The notes below the pieces were generated by a model. The model saw only the letters and a list, made by a program, of their open reading frames with translations. It had not been told where the DNA came from and did no database searches. A program made the position numbers and the translations under genes. From Wuchereria bancrofti (lineage: Eukaryota > Nematoda > Chromadorea > Rhabditida > Onchocercidae): 64,000 nt of DNA. Position 1 is the first letter of the stretch; each line of letters begins with the position of its first letter. Positions 1-13,505 of the stretch are shown here, in pieces. The stretch spans positions 9,984,080 to 10,048,079 of the forward strand of contig SSBO01000012.1 in the NCBI GenBank assembly GCA_005281725.1, read 5' to 3'.

Positions 1-2058
1 GTTTTCTTCCAAATTCTTAGCTACTATGCATTATTCCGGTTTACTAAACTCTTTTTCCTGATTCTTTTTTTTTTCTTTCATTTTTATATTTTTTTTCAAC
101 GCTTAACGCTTTTCATTCATTTCATTCGGTCATTTTGTTTCGTCAGGAATACTTGTTTTTGATTTATTCTGTTTTATTCGATTTTCTACCGGGTTATTTT
201 TTCCATCAGTTTCCTTCATATTTGTCCTAAATTTGTTACATTTTTTGCATTACAAATTCCCTGTCGAAAAGGATTTTAGAATTTTAGAGACTTATTTGCG
301 TACATGAAATGAAAGTGAAATGAAACTTTTGACTAATTTACTAAAACATTTTCAAATTAAAAACTAAATTTAACATCGAACATTTTCAAAGTTTTATCGG
401 AAAGTAGTCAAAAATTTACTCATTGAGCATTTAAATGATGTAAATAAATTTAGTCAAAATTTTTTTGCTGAATTTTTAATCCAACATGTATGTATATAAA
501 ACACTGTTCTTATTGTGATTGCAAAGTACTAGCAAAAAAAGACAAATTGTTGTAATAAAAATTATTATGATTTCACCAATTATAATAATAGTAAGTGAAA
601 TGATATTACAACTAATATTTGATTATTATTTTCAGGTAAATTTATGAAAGGAAATTGAAAAAGAAAATAAACAACGAGGAAAAAAAGGAGCCGAAAAGTT
701 AACAGCAATAATAATATACAACAATCCGTTTCTGTATCAGAAACATAAAGAAATAAAGTAAAAGTTTTCTTTTCGCTCTTTCGTTCTTACTTTTTTGCTT
801 TTTCAAGATGCTTTTTTCTTGATTCATTTCCGGAAATTTAGTTTTTTACATGTAAAAACGTCTCTTCCCTTTTTTCTTTGTTTCATTTTATTACTTTTAT
901 TTATTTACTTTTTTGGAAATTTCTTGACAAAATTTCATTTTCGGAATTTCTTTTCGTCATTTAATCGCATTATTCAATTGTCATTTTAAAGTTTTTATGT
1001 TTGTCTTTTTTCCTTCCTCTTTTTTTCTATTTTTTCTTTTACAGTTGAAAAGTATTTTACTGTAATCGTTCACTATTATTCATCATTATTCTGAATGCGG
1101 AATTCCGGATATCAGATAAAAATTATCACCGTAGCAGTTATTTCATTTAGATAATTGAAAAAAAAGTGGCTTATTTCCTTTTCTCTCTTTTTTTAAAAAA
1201 ATACAGAACGTAATAATTGATATATCGTTTTTTTTCATTTATTTGAATTTTTTTTTAAAAAAGTCCTTTCATTACTGAGATCATTAATTCATCGATATTT
1301 CCTCCTTTTCTTTTTTTTGATTTCTTTTATTTATTTTTTTTAACAATTTTCAGCAGTATATCATCTTTAAATATAGCAATCATCACAAATGAATCTTCAA
1401 CGATTACTATATTTACATGCACAAGCATACATACATGTATGCATGTAAACATAAATACAACAAAGAAATTAGTAAAGCATATGATAGATAAACAAGAATG
1501 ACTTCATCCATCTTATTTCTTTCATTATTTTAAAAATATGTAGTATTAAGCCTTTTTTTTTAGTTTCAAATTTTTAATTTTAGGAAATTGAGAACGAAAA
1601 AGGAAAGAGCAAATGTTGTAGTAATGAAATGAAGGATATCGTCTTTTTATATTATTATTATAAAATTATTACGATAATATTATCATATCGTTCATATAAG
1701 TAACAAATTTGCAAAGCAGCATTAAATGTTCAATGATAATAATTTGTAAATTATTTAAACCGAGTACTTTTTCAAAAAAACAAAATGAAAATTATTTAAA
1801 ATTGTTAAAACACACATATTTTTCATATGAAATATAAAAAATAACAACTCCTAAAATTTGAGAAGTAAAAAATGACTGGAAAAATAAACAAAATCATTTT
1901 TTTGAATGAATAAAAACAAAAAAAAAAAGAAAAGATTTGGCCGCCATATTGTAAACTTTTAACATTTATTCGATTCATAAATCATTTTGGTTAGTTTTGC
2001 GATCTTTTTTTTATCCTTCTTCTCGGCATAGTTTAGTTATTTCAAATGAAATATTACA
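1..2058. other. AT-rich upstream spacer, no gene seen
   Basis: This stretch is dominated by T-runs and A-runs with no splice-flanked open frame that resembles a protein. The only open frame of note, near 795-989, is a T-rich run of Phe and Leu codons and is low complexity. It may hold the promoter of the ephrin gene that begins at 2081, but no specific element is recognisable. Confidence 0.6.
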
Positions 2059-2080
2059 GGAGTTTCTCATCTTTTAAGTT
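2053..2080 (+). promoter_or_regulatory. Possible 3' splice or trans-splice acceptor and short 5' UTR of the ephrin gene
   Basis: ATTACAG ends at 2059 and is followed by 21 bases to the ATG at 2081. In nematodes such a site just ahead of a start codon is often a spliced-leader acceptor, but it could equally close an ordinary 5' UTR intron. The sequence shows only the site. Confidence 0.35.
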
Positions 2081-2607
2081 ATGCTACTATTAGCGGCTAA
2101 TGTGTTCAAATTATGGATAACATTATTACGCTTTTTTATTGTACCATTAATGACATCAGCAACAATATATAATATTAGCTGGATATCAACAAATCCATTG
2201 TATGTTGTTTTCTTTTCATTCATTTTCTTTTTTTTTAATCCTTTTTTCACTTTTTTTTCGACAATTTATTTAATTTGTATAAATTATTTTGAAAAAAATT
2301 TTTTTTTACATAAACTGTAATAGAATTATATTTGTTATGAAAAATTTGATAGCATTAGACATTCCGTTTTTTTTCATCAAAATTTATTTGATAGTAATTT
2401 TAATCGAACTATTATTTTAGATTAGAAATAAAAAGGAAAAAGGACTGAACAAATTAATTAATTGAATCTTATAAAAGAATAATTATGAATAAATATTTTT
2501 AAAAAAGCACTTTTGTTTGCTAATTTTTTGCTTAGAGTAATCAATAATCATATGAAACTTATTGTTTATTATGCATAATATAAGGATTATGTTTCATTGT
2601 CTTTTTC

Positions 2608-2639
<32 letters not shown>

Positions 2640-2766
2640 NATTATGAATAAATATTTTTAAAAAAGCACTTTTGTTTGCTAATTTTTTGCTTAGAGTAAT
2701 CAATAATCATATGAAACTTATTGTTTATTATGCATAATATAAGGATTATGTTTCATTGTCTTTTTC

Positions 2767-2800
<34 letters not shown>

Positions 2801-5800
2801 TTTCTCCCTTTCTCTTTTACATTTCTTTTTTTTTTATAATATGATTAGATCAAGTTACTGAACTCCAAATGTGTTACAGTTTAAAAAAAAAACCGAAACA
2901 AAAAAAGAGTAGGAAAATGTTTTAAATTCTTATCATATTAAAAGAATTCTAATTCTTTCAAACAATAACTAATAAAAAGCCATTTTAATTGAAAATTAAA
3001 TTTTAGATTTTCATCAGGACGCAACAATATTCCATTATTTATGGAAAATTTAAAAATGAATGACAGGATACGCTTCAGTTGTTCAACAAGTGGTACTGAA
3101 CAAACAGCTATTCATAGGGTGAGAATATCAATATCATACCGTGTCACATATTGTCCATTCATTTATCATTTACATATATCATTTACAATGACTATTTATT
3201 ATTAGAATAAAGAAGGATTAGAGAAAAAATGAAACGATTCAAGCTTAGATTTTAAATTAAAAATTTATATATATATATATAATTATTGTTGTATCGCTTT
3301 ATTTCAAAAATGTTTAGGTAAATGAACGCGAAGCACTTGATTGCCGTGGTCCAGCAAAATTTATAAATTCATTAATTGGTACCTGTATGAAAACAAATGA
3401 CTCAATTATCATTCGTTTACGTGAAATACCAATGCTACCAAATGAAATGTCATATAAACCAGATCATGACTATTTTTTTATAAGTTTGTTTATTTTATTT
3501 TGTTTGTTTGTTTTTTTTTGTTTGTTTGTTCTACTTCTTCTTTTTCTTTTTTCCATTGATTAATTTTTCTTTTTTGCTTTTGTTTTTTATTTTTCTTTAC
3601 TTATTTTTTAGAAAAAAGAAAGAAAAATTTTTTTTTCATTTTCTTATTCTTAATATTCTAATTTTTTTCTATTTTTAAATATATCTTATTTTTTTATTCA
3701 AAAAAATATTTTAAATATTTTGATAATTATAGTATTTTAATTTTTTTGTGTTTTAATTTCTAACAATTTACAATATTTTATTATTTCATGAACTTAATTG
3801 CATTATTTTCATTACTAGTTTACTTTTTTTTCTTTGTGTATAATCATAAACAATAAATAATTCTTTTCTCTTTTTGAAATGTAATAAAAATAAATTTTTG
3901 TAACAATATGCACTGTAATTTGTATTATTATTTTTTTTTATAAAACATTAAAGTTTTCAAAAAGTACATATTATACATATATGCATCATTATATTTACTT
4001 TAAAAAGTAAATAAAATTGTTAATTCTTTTAGTTTAGGTCAGATTACATAAGCCAAAGTCATTATCATTATCATTACCATCATTGTCAGCAATAACGTTA
4101 ATAATACAAATATATATTATACATAAATGCATCATTATATTTATAGGTATGATCATAACTAAATGAAAATGTTCATTCAAGCGAAAAATTGATCGACATT
4201 AACCTTCTCTTTATCGTTCCATTTTATACCATAAAAATTACAATAATTATCTATTAAGGGAATGTTATATAAAAAAAAAATTTGTTATTTGCAATTGAAA
4301 AAAAGCATTATTATTTTATCAAAATTTATTAAAAAAAGTCACTATTTTATCAAAATTTATTAAAAAACGACTATCATTTCTATATCGAAAATATTAATCC
4401 ATTTAAAAAAAAAATGAAAAAAGAAGAAAAGCTTTACTAATTAACTATTACTTCAAAAGAGCAAAATTTATCCTAAATTTAAAAATACATAATTTTTTCA
4501 GCAACATCAACAGGTGATAAAGATGGCTTAGAAAATGGTGAAGGAGGCCTTTGTCGAACGAAAAATATGCGATTGAAAATTCGATTGGAATCAAAATGGG
4601 AAGGAATAGTCCAAAAAAGTAAGTATTGCTAGTAACAACAAAAAAAAAGTAACCATTATTAATTAAATTAGCAAAGATTTAATTTACATTTTTGACATTT
4701 CTTAATTTTAGAAACAAAAAAAATCCTACCGAGATTTCTGAATTACTTATTATACCCTGGTATATACTATTATATTTTTGAAAATAATCCTTAACTCTTA
4801 TCATCATATTTTTTATTTTTTTATTCTTCAGTTCCAGAATTTACTGCCAAAAATGGACCAGTAATGATGATTCCGGTGAATCCTGGACAGTATGCTGTTC
4901 CTGTTGTTTATATCCCAGTAAGTGCTAACATCAACCAAATTATAAGCTTTAAAACGATGAAATATTGCTTACATTGAAAGAAATAAATGTTGAACTGGCT
5001 TTTTTTTAAAAAAAAAAATTTCAGGTAGCCCAATCATCTGAAACTAATGAAGGTGATAAAAAGAGACCAATGTTTCCGTATCATTTGTATTTTGCAAATG
5101 GACAATTTCAAGCGACAAACTCGAATTTGGAAGATTTAGGATCTCGAACAGATAATTTTTTTCTTTTTTCTAGAAAATCAACATTTGTTCATTTGCAGTA
5201 TTTCAGCATTTCATGACATTTTGCATGATAAATGGTAATATGTTGTAAAAATACGAAAAAAAAAAAAACTTTTCAGGGATTGATACTCATTCTTATCCTT
5301 TTAAAAATTTATTGATGTCTGCTAATAGTGGCTTGCTACAAGATAGTAAGATTTTATTTTTAAAAATTTATTTTAAAGAAAATTAAACATAAATTATTTA
5401 TTCTATAATTTAATAACTTTATTAAATCTTATTCTAATATGTTTGATTAAAATTAAATAGGATATAAATATTAGTTAAATTTAATCTAGTATTTTTATTA
5501 CAGAATTAAAGTTTGATGCTAGTGATCAGCCGAAAATTTTCAAACATTTGTCATTTGCAATAAGCTCAAATGGATATATTGTACCAAAATTTCTTAAAGA
5601 GAAAGAAAAAGACGTTGATTTTGAAATAGAATATACGGATTCAGCTAGTAGAAGTAAGTTAGAGTACGCTAAGTTAATATTTCATTCACTTCATTGTTGA
5701 GTCAAGTAATTTATCTTATTTAATTTTAAGATTGAACAGTTTTCTTTAATTAAACAATTCATCGCAATTTATTTATAAAAGAAGGGAAAAAAATGCAATT

Positions 5801-5998
5801 AAACTAGTAATCATAATAAGAACGAAAAATTTTTAACAAAACTATAAATTTTTTATATTTATATAAGTATTTATGCTAAATCTAGTAAGCAGTTAATTAC
5901 CAACAAAATTATTTTTTTTTAGGGACCATACCAGTTTTAATACCATATCATTGCGATAATAGCAAAATTGAATTTATTGAAAAATTGCGAAAGAAATA
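2081..5998 (+). CDS. Ephrin (ligand of Eph receptor tyrosine kinases)
   Basis: Ephrins are cell-surface ligands that guide neuronal and epithelial cell positioning. Exons with consistent phase: 2081-2199, 3007-3118, 3318-3483, 4502-4618, 4832-4917, a 5025 exon of uncertain end, 5277-5345, 5504-5653 and 5923-5998. The protein opens with a hydrophobic signal peptide (about residues 1-28) followed by the ephrin entry motif WISTNPLFSSGRNNIPLFM. The four ephrin-fold cysteines fall near residues 65, 86, 100 and 150. The strongest signature is TSTGDKDGLENGEGGLCRT, the fold's late block. After the domain comes a long tail of 150 or so residues with no recognised motif. The donor after the 5025 exon is unclear: a GT at about 5054 fits the phase of exon 5277, but discards plausible coding sequence. 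The stop at 5996-5998 leaves no GPI signal (see findings). Intron 1 contains an assembly gap at 2640. Identity as an ephrin is secure; which nematode ephrin it matches is not. Confidence 0.88.
2482..2798. repeat. 158-bp direct duplication around a single N
   Basis: Bases 2482-2639 and 2641-2798 appear identical by eye, both ending in a (CT)n tract, and are separated by one N at 2640. The pattern fits two contigs that overlap but were joined end to end. It lies in intron 1 of the ephrin gene, so it does not alter the protein. Confidence 0.9.
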
Positions 5999-6059
5999 AT
6001 TATTAATGTGCATTATTTTATCATTTACTCCTAATATTTTCTTAATTTTTCACTTTTAG

Positions 6060-6220
6060 GATCATATGAAAAATTTGGAAATGTGGGAAATGCAATTATC
6101 ATTAGCAGCTGTATCACGATCGCAAATGTTCTTATATAATGATTATTTTTGGCTCATTAGTTTTTATCATTCCTTCAAATTTACTCTTTATACAATTCTT
6201 ATTTGTTTTCCCTCTTAAAT
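6060..6220 (+). other. Open segment after the ephrin stop, possible alternative last exon with a GPI-type tail
   Basis: After an acceptor-like CACTTTTAG ending at 6059, the frame starting GSYEKFGNVG runs to a stop at about 6220 and is strongly hydrophobic in its second half, with stretches such as IIISSCITIANVLIY. That is what a GPI-attachment or membrane tail would look like. However, I see no good donor in the 5923 exon to join it, so it may be chance. Confidence 0.25.
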
Positions 6221-8404
6221 AGCATGTTTCGTTTTTAAATTATTTTATTTCCATTTTTTCTCATTATCCTCAAGTTACATGCCTTAGCGTTTAATTAATT
6301 AATTATTTTTATTTTATAGCATTTTAAGCAATCGTTCAATTTTCCAATCTCTTTATTCGATTCTAATTTCCTTAATTTACTTGCTTATTTCACTGTTATA
6401 TTATATTTAGTTTTGTTGTAAATGAAATTTTCCAATTGCTGAGAAAAAAAAATATGTTCATAATAACAATTCCTATTATAATTTAATTGTTAATTAATTA
6501 CATTCATTTGACTTAATTAAATCTTACTTCGCAATTTAATAATTAAGTATGCTAATAATTTATAGGAAACTGAAAAAGTATTAAAACACTTTCGCTTTTT
6601 TTTTATCTTCATATTTTATATTTTTAATATCAACAAAATCATTTCACAGTATATCTGATATGCCTGCAGCATTGAGTGTAAAATGATTATCTGCACAGGT
6701 TAACAATCATTTAAACAAAAAAAAAGTAAAATAGGTAAAATTAATGAGATGTACATACAGTCTATATATTTTCATACTTTTATGTTATAAATATTTGAAA
6801 AAAAAATTTTTTTCATTAGCATGAAACATATATATATGATTATGAATACAAATAAAAATTAAAAACAAAAATGGATAATGAAATAATAAAAAAATGTTGA
6901 AAACTGATGAATTTTTCCATTTCTTTTTACTTTCTTTTTGCTGTTCCATTTTTTTATTTATTTTTTTTGTTTTTGATTCATTTTATCAGTTCTTTCCAAC
7001 AAAATTTTTATTATTTTGCCTTAAAAATTTATCACTTGTTTAGATGAATTTCAAATCAATAATACATTTGTTATCATTACATTACTTCCTAAGCCTAATT
7101 GATCATTTTTAGTACAATTCAAATTTTTGAATAATGCTATTATTAGATTGGTAATGATGATGAATCAGTTGCAATGCTATTCCGGTTCAAATTTCATTGC
7201 ATTATTGCACAACTTCTCTTTTCACAAAAAATAAAAAAGATAAATTTGATTATTTACTGTGTTTAACAAAGCAAACATGAAACAAAAAAAATGTTACAGA
7301 TTTTTAAATTATTATTAAACTAATAAATGTACTAATAATCCATTCATTGATACTGTGAATGCATAAACGTATGCATAAATACATATAAATTAATATTGTT
7401 TATTGTTTTTTGTTATTGTTGTTAAAATGCCTGAAATATTAGTAGTTTTCTTTCTTTCCCTCCATGTTTCTCTCTCCCTTTCCCATTCTCTCTTATTCGG
7501 GTTTTTAAAAAAACAAAAGAAAAACCAAACAAAATAAAACAAAACAAAAAAAAGAAGGTATTCAATTGCTGTTTAGTTCCAGTTCTTTTCAATGTACTGC
7601 TGTATTTTTTTTGGTTCTTTTTTGTTGTCATTGGTAATGTTGCTGATTTGTTACAATAATGTCAAATGATAAGAAAATGATAATAATGTTAAAAGATGAT
7701 AACAATGAATATGTATTTTGCCTTTTGGAAATGATTTCTACGAAAATTTTTAACCCTTTTTTTCATTATTTTGTTATGGAAAGTGCCATAATCAATTAAA
7801 ATGTTTTTTTTCGTTCTTTCATATTTTTATTTGAAGTAAAAATAAAATAAAAAAAGACAAAAAGGAAAAAATGAAGAAATGATTTCTAGTTTGGTTGAAT
7901 TTTACTGTAATTAAAATTTAATCAAACCTAATATGTCTGTATTTTTTATTTTTTTTAAACAAAAAAAAAAAAAAAGAAAAACAAGAAGAAGGATTTATAT
8001 GGGTAAAATTTGTCTTCTTTCTTCATTGCAAAGGTAAACTTTCTACTATTACATCTTCTACTGCATCATCCTGAATTATTTCAATTTTTTTTTTAATTTC
8101 TGTTTCTTTTCCGCTGAAGTATTAAAAATTTTGTAGAATTGCTATAAAATGATCAAAAGTAGTCATTTTAAAAAGCTTTTTAAGTCAAAAATCTCGTGAG
8201 GAACAGTTAATTAATTCATGAATTTTTAATTTCATTTTGTGAATAATGCATCGTTCTTGCTTCGTTTAGTATTATTTGCACAAAAATGACAAACAATATT
8301 TAACATCTTTAGCTTTTTTTTCTTTTTTTTCATTCTTTTCATCTTTTTCTTGTTTATTTATTTTTTTGTTTCCCTTTCTAATTTTTTTTGATTATTGTTC
8401 TTAT

Positions 8405-8640
8405 TTATTATAATTATAATAATAATTATTATTATTATTGATATTATTATTGTTATTATTGTTATTGCTATCGTTATTATTATTATTATTATTATTATTT
8501 ATTATTATTATTATTAATCATCATCATCATCATTATTATTATTACTGCTACTATCATTGTAATCATTACTATGATTTTTAATTATTACTACTGTCATTAT
8601 TACTATTATTACTACTGGTATTATAATTGTTGTTCTCTTT
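8405..8640. repeat. Imperfect (ATT)n trinucleotide tract
   Basis: More than 200 bases consist of ATT/TTA units, interrupted by TCA, GTT and CTA variants. Similar but shorter tracts occur at 11160-11260, 29505-29640, 30000-30140, 32455-32520, 51295-51410, 54660-54860 and 55380-55417, so this motif is a general feature of the spacers. Confidence 0.85.
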
Positions 8641-11078
8641 TATTTAATGAAATGTTAAACGTACATACTGTGCCTAATTTAATCGATTGATGGGAAATTA
8701 CATTTTCAAATTTCACGTCTTTGATTGATATTTTAGCAATTCTCATCGCGCTTTTTTGTCAAATGGGAAACATTACATGTTAATTTTTATAAAAATTTTT
8801 ATTAAAGGGAGAAGCACTTTTACATTCACATATATATTTATATAATTTATTCTTTCAGTAATGATATTTTATGAAGTTTTTGCTTTTTTTTTTCTTTTTT
8901 AGACCAAAAAATTGTGAAAAGTTTTCGCTATTTATTTCTTGCTTGTTTAAATAATTTATACAGAAAAATTAAGTTTTAAATGAACATTTCTACTTATTTA
9001 ATTGGTAAAATGAAAAAGGAAAAAGAAAAAATCAAAAGTAAATTGTATAACATTTTTAATTGCTATCTGCAACCAGTTAGAATAATTATTACACAAAAAA
9101 ACGAGCAGTTTATTTAATTAACATGCAGTTAATTGGTGACCTCCAGGATCTGTGATTTTGAAAGGCAAAGTGTTTCGTTTAATAGTAAAAAAAGAAAGAA
9201 AATGGGCGAATGTTGAAGGGTAAGTAATCGACCACTTGAAGAGAATGGTATACCTGGGTTATTTTCGATGTAAGTATATTTATTTACTCTCACTTGGATA
9301 TATTCTTTAATGATAAGATAACAATCTATTTATTTTCGTAAATTGAGTCATTGAATGATAATTATGATAACCGATGTGATAGTATTTCAGCTGAATTATC
9401 ATATGAATTACAATTTCATATATATTTATATGTAATTATATATATATATATATATATAACGATAAATTATAGTTCAGTTTATAGCAATTTATAAAATTTA
9501 TGGCACTCTATAAATAAATAATTTATAATTTATTTAAACAATTTATGGCTGATTTATTATTATTACTATTATCGCTATAAATTGTTTGTTAATTATTCTC
9601 ATCAGATTATAACCAATATATTAAAAAGGATTTAACTCGAATTAATCCTGCCGTTACAGTGATAATTTCTTATATGCATATTGTTACGGCGGAGTAACAT
9701 ATGAAAACGATTTTAATAATTTAATGTAATATATGAAACATTTCATCTTACTCTTCTTTTTTTTTCAATTATCCAAACTTTTCTGTCGTAATTATTTCTA
9801 ACTAAAATTAAAATTTCAGTATAAAAAATTACTAATCATAAAAGATAGCAAACATACATGAAAATAAGTAACATACAATAAATGTATAATGACACAGTAA
9901 TATGTGTGGATCTTCTTAATTGATAAACAAACAACGTTTATTTTATCATTTGAAATTCAATAAAAAGTAACTAATGAGGTAAAGGTTTAATCGTTGTAAT
10001 TAATAATTAAACATAATTGTTTTTAATGCTCTGCTAATTTATCAATTCTGATACGTTAAAAAAATTAAATAAAAACATAAGTGTAACATTTGTCTAAGAC
10101 ATAACAGCAATAGTAGTATATGATTTTAGCATTTTCTATTCTTCTTTATTTCGAATAATTTAACCATAGATTTTTGAATTGAAAATGTTATAACAATCTC
10201 TTTTTTGTGTTTATTAGATTTAAATATAATTTTTTGATAGAATTTTTTGTTGTTGTTTTAAATTTTCTTATATTTTAGTATAAAAATTACTGCTGGAAAA
10301 AGTATAAATGATTTTTATGAAAGGAAGATTTTTATCGATAAAAAAATTTGCAACGAATGTTTGCTAAAAATTTAATTGATTTCAGTGTAATATGATATGC
10401 ATTTATATAATGTATGTATTAATCAATCAATATTTCGGAGAAAAATAAAAAATTTAGATTTTTGTAAAGAAATATTTATGCGCTCTTTTCCAAAATGATC
10501 ATTTCAAAAAACATTTCCATTGTATCATTCATCGTTTGCATTGATATAAATGCATATATATATATACATCTTTATATTTATCATTCATCAATATTTGTTA
10601 AGAAAGTAAACTGTGAGCGGAGCCTACTTTTTACTATGTAAAGAAAGGAAAGATTCACCTCAACATTATATTGTCATATTTTCACAAAAAAAAAGCAAGG
10701 AAAAAAGGAAGAAAAAAAAAATGCATTTAAGCAAAAAAAAAGCGAAATCAATTTTTTTCTCTCTCTTTCATTCTTCCTTTTTCCATCATTTCTCTATTAC
10801 AGTTTATTGTCAAATTTTTAAATAATTTAATTGTACTTTAATTGCATGCTTAATTTTGCATTATAGTAGGGTGCATATCAAGTAGATATTTTTGCACTCT
10901 GCATTATATTATGCAAAACAAAATGCAAAAACAAAACTGTTGAATGAGAAAATCTATTTTTTTTAATAATTGCATTATAGCTTTTTATTTGATTGTTGAA
11001 ATTTTTAAAAAAGAAAACTGTTTGAAAAAAAAAAACGAACTTTAAATTCGTATTTCATATGGAAATTCCACATACTGG

Positions 11079-11082
<4 letters not shown>

Positions 11083-11115
<33 letters not shown>
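11083..11115. repeat. (TA)n dinucleotide tract
   Basis: About sixteen uninterrupted TA units. A second such tract is at about 9439-9458. Confidence 0.9.
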
Positions 11116-11117
<2 letters not shown>

Positions 11118-11431
11118 TTAAGGAAACATCAAATACACGTGTTAAACTAAAAATTATTGTTATCATTAATTATTATTATTAATTATTATTGTCATTATTA
11201 TTATCATTGTTATTATTGTTATCGTTACTGCTATTGTTATGGTTACTATTATTATCACTATTCCTGGTATAATAAATCAAAGACTATGAATTCATATGTT
11301 CTTTTTTTATTTTGCTAGAATTTTCCAGTTTATGATATTGCGCAATAATTGCCATTTTGCTGTTTGATAATGACTTTCTATTGAAATGTACATATGTAAA
11401 CAACAATTGAAGAAAGATGTAAATACCTTGT

Positions 11432-11536
11432 CACGCACACTCACACCCACACCTACACACGCACGCCCACACACACACCCACCTACACACAGACACAAAC
11501 ACACACACATATGTATATATATATATATATATATAC
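11432..11536. repeat. CA-rich tract followed by (TA)n, largely alternating purine-pyrimidine
   Basis: CACGCACACTCACACC-like units run for about 80 bases, then pass through CATATGTA into ten or so TA units. The open frames called on both strands here are by-products of the repeat. Confidence 0.85.
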
Positions 11537-12319
11537 CAACATCTACCTTTTCTTTGCTTTTGGAACATTGTAAACCAATAAGTTTAGGAAGGTCATACAC
11601 TTTGATATCTGATTGCGACAATAAAATCAGAACGATAAGAGCACGCTGTCATTCGTTTTGAGTAATTGCTTAACCCAATTGTTTTTGTGTATCCCAGAAA
11701 CATCAAGAAGGAAAAACAAATAAATTCTCATTAAAAAGAAGTTTCTTTTTCCCTCTTTTTCATCCTTGTTTAGGTTATTAAATAATTTATTAAATTTGAC
11801 AACTTACAATAATATAATTCATTTATTGTTTGCTTAATGAGCGAAAAAAGATGGAAGAATTTACCCATACAATAATTACTCATGTAACAATTTACAATGG
11901 CTGCCATTAAATCATGAAAAATTTTGCAATTATCATTTCAAATATTTGTTTTTTTCTACGGTAAAATAATATACCAAATATGATTTTGCAGGATTTTTTT
12001 CTTCCACAATAAGCTCATTTTATTCATCATCAAATTAATAAATTTAATTTAGTAAGAAAACTTCGAAATGGTTAGTGAAAAAGTTTTAAATCATTAAATT
12101 TTATCCGGTTAGCATCTTTGATTTAATTAAAATTTTAGGACGCACAAACATACAAAATATGATAATCATTTTCGAATCAAACTTCAAAAGCTTTATATAT
12201 CTGCAAATTTAGAACTTCAATAGATGAACATAAAATTTAGCATAATTCATTCATATGTTGAAATAATTTAAAATTCAGCAGGAAAATTTTATATAATATT
12301 TAATTTGTTACTATTTTAG

Positions 12320-12595
12320 CTTATTGTGAAATTATCATCGATATCTATGATGCATTATCATTCACTCATTGTAATCCATTGATTGTAATAGATATTGTAG
12401 GTATGTATTCTAATATAGACGTGCTTAAAAAATTGAAATCATCGGCTAGAAATCATGCGGCTGCGATCAAATCTATATGTTCTAATACCTTACGATTCAG
12501 GTTCCAGAATCAAAAATCGTTGCAAATGTCAGTTGCGAAAATTCCGACGCCATGCGAATTAAAAGTTGGCTCAAAAAAAATTTTTTTTCTGTTTT
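12320..12595 (+). other. Unassigned open segment upstream of the choline kinase exons
   Basis: After ACTATTTTAG an open frame reads YCEIIIDIYDALSFTH and continues to a stop near 12595; it includes SARNHAAAIKSICSN. Its codon and residue mix is less repetitive than its surroundings. A good donor, TAG|GTATGT, sits at about 12397. It could be a 5' exon of the kinase gene that starts at 13506 or earlier, a decayed gene piece, or chance. I do not recognise the residues as any family. Confidence 0.25.
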
Positions 12596-13505
12596 AAATA
12601 TATTGAATTCAATTGCTAGTTATTTAATTAAAAATTAGATGATTATTTTTTCATTGTTCACAATTATTGATTAATCTCATTTAATTTATTTACATTCTAC
12701 TGTACAAATTTGGTGCTATTGGTGTTTTATAATTATGCATTTTATTATCATTTTACTTACCAATGATAAGGAATAGCAATTTGAAATATAATTTTTTTGT
12801 ATGTGGAAAAATATCAAAAATTTCAGTGGCAGAAGTTAATTACAAGATATCCTAGAATAAGAGTAATATATGACTTATAAAAATTCATATTATTAGTTTA
12901 AAGATGAGATTTGCAACAATGCTATTTTATTGTATTATCATTAACATTTACTCTATTGATATATTTTATTTACTTTAATCCCTTCCTTTTTTTTTTAAAT
13001 AAATAGAATAGTTTAAACATAATATAAGCTTTTCATGTAAATAATTTTTGATCCAAACAAATGCAAAATTAATCACTCTGAAACTTTCCCATACTAAGTT
13101 CAAATTATCCGTTTGTAATTTGCTGTTTCACTTTCTGTTCATTTCATAAAATTTTAACTGAAAAGTATGATTTAATGTTTAATGCTAAAATTCTGTGAAA
13201 AAGGAATGGTTATAGATGTATGACAATTAATTGAAGTATTTGCAACGATGAAAGGAAATTTAACAATTTCATCGTTTTATTTCTTCTAGATAAGAAAAAT
13301 TATTTGATATTAATGATAAGAATAGATTGTTTGATGATAACGTTAAAAATGATGTCAGTATGAAAATGAAAAATTTCGAATTGAAGGAAAAAAAGAAGGA
13401 AAAGAAATTTTATTACATTATATATTATTTCCAATCCTATTCTATATTTTATTATTTTTTTTAAAAAAAAAGTTAAAGTTTTAATTTTAAACTTTTGCTT
13501 TCAAG

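Larger units (their letters stand above)
6000..12300. other. Long AT-rich spacer with microsatellites, no gene seen
   Basis: Apart from the segment at 6060-6220, nothing here resembles coding sequence. It holds TTA/ATT trinucleotide tracts (about 8405-8640 and 11160-11260), (TA)n tracts at 9439-9458 and 11083-11115, and a mixed CA-rich tract at 11432-11510. Open frames at 7422-7631, 10613-10825 and 11307-11661 are low complexity. Confidence 0.6.

Noticed and set aside
11307..11661. Open frames on both strands with His/Thr/Pro or Cys/Val/Gly repeats
   Set aside because: Produced by the CA-rich tract.
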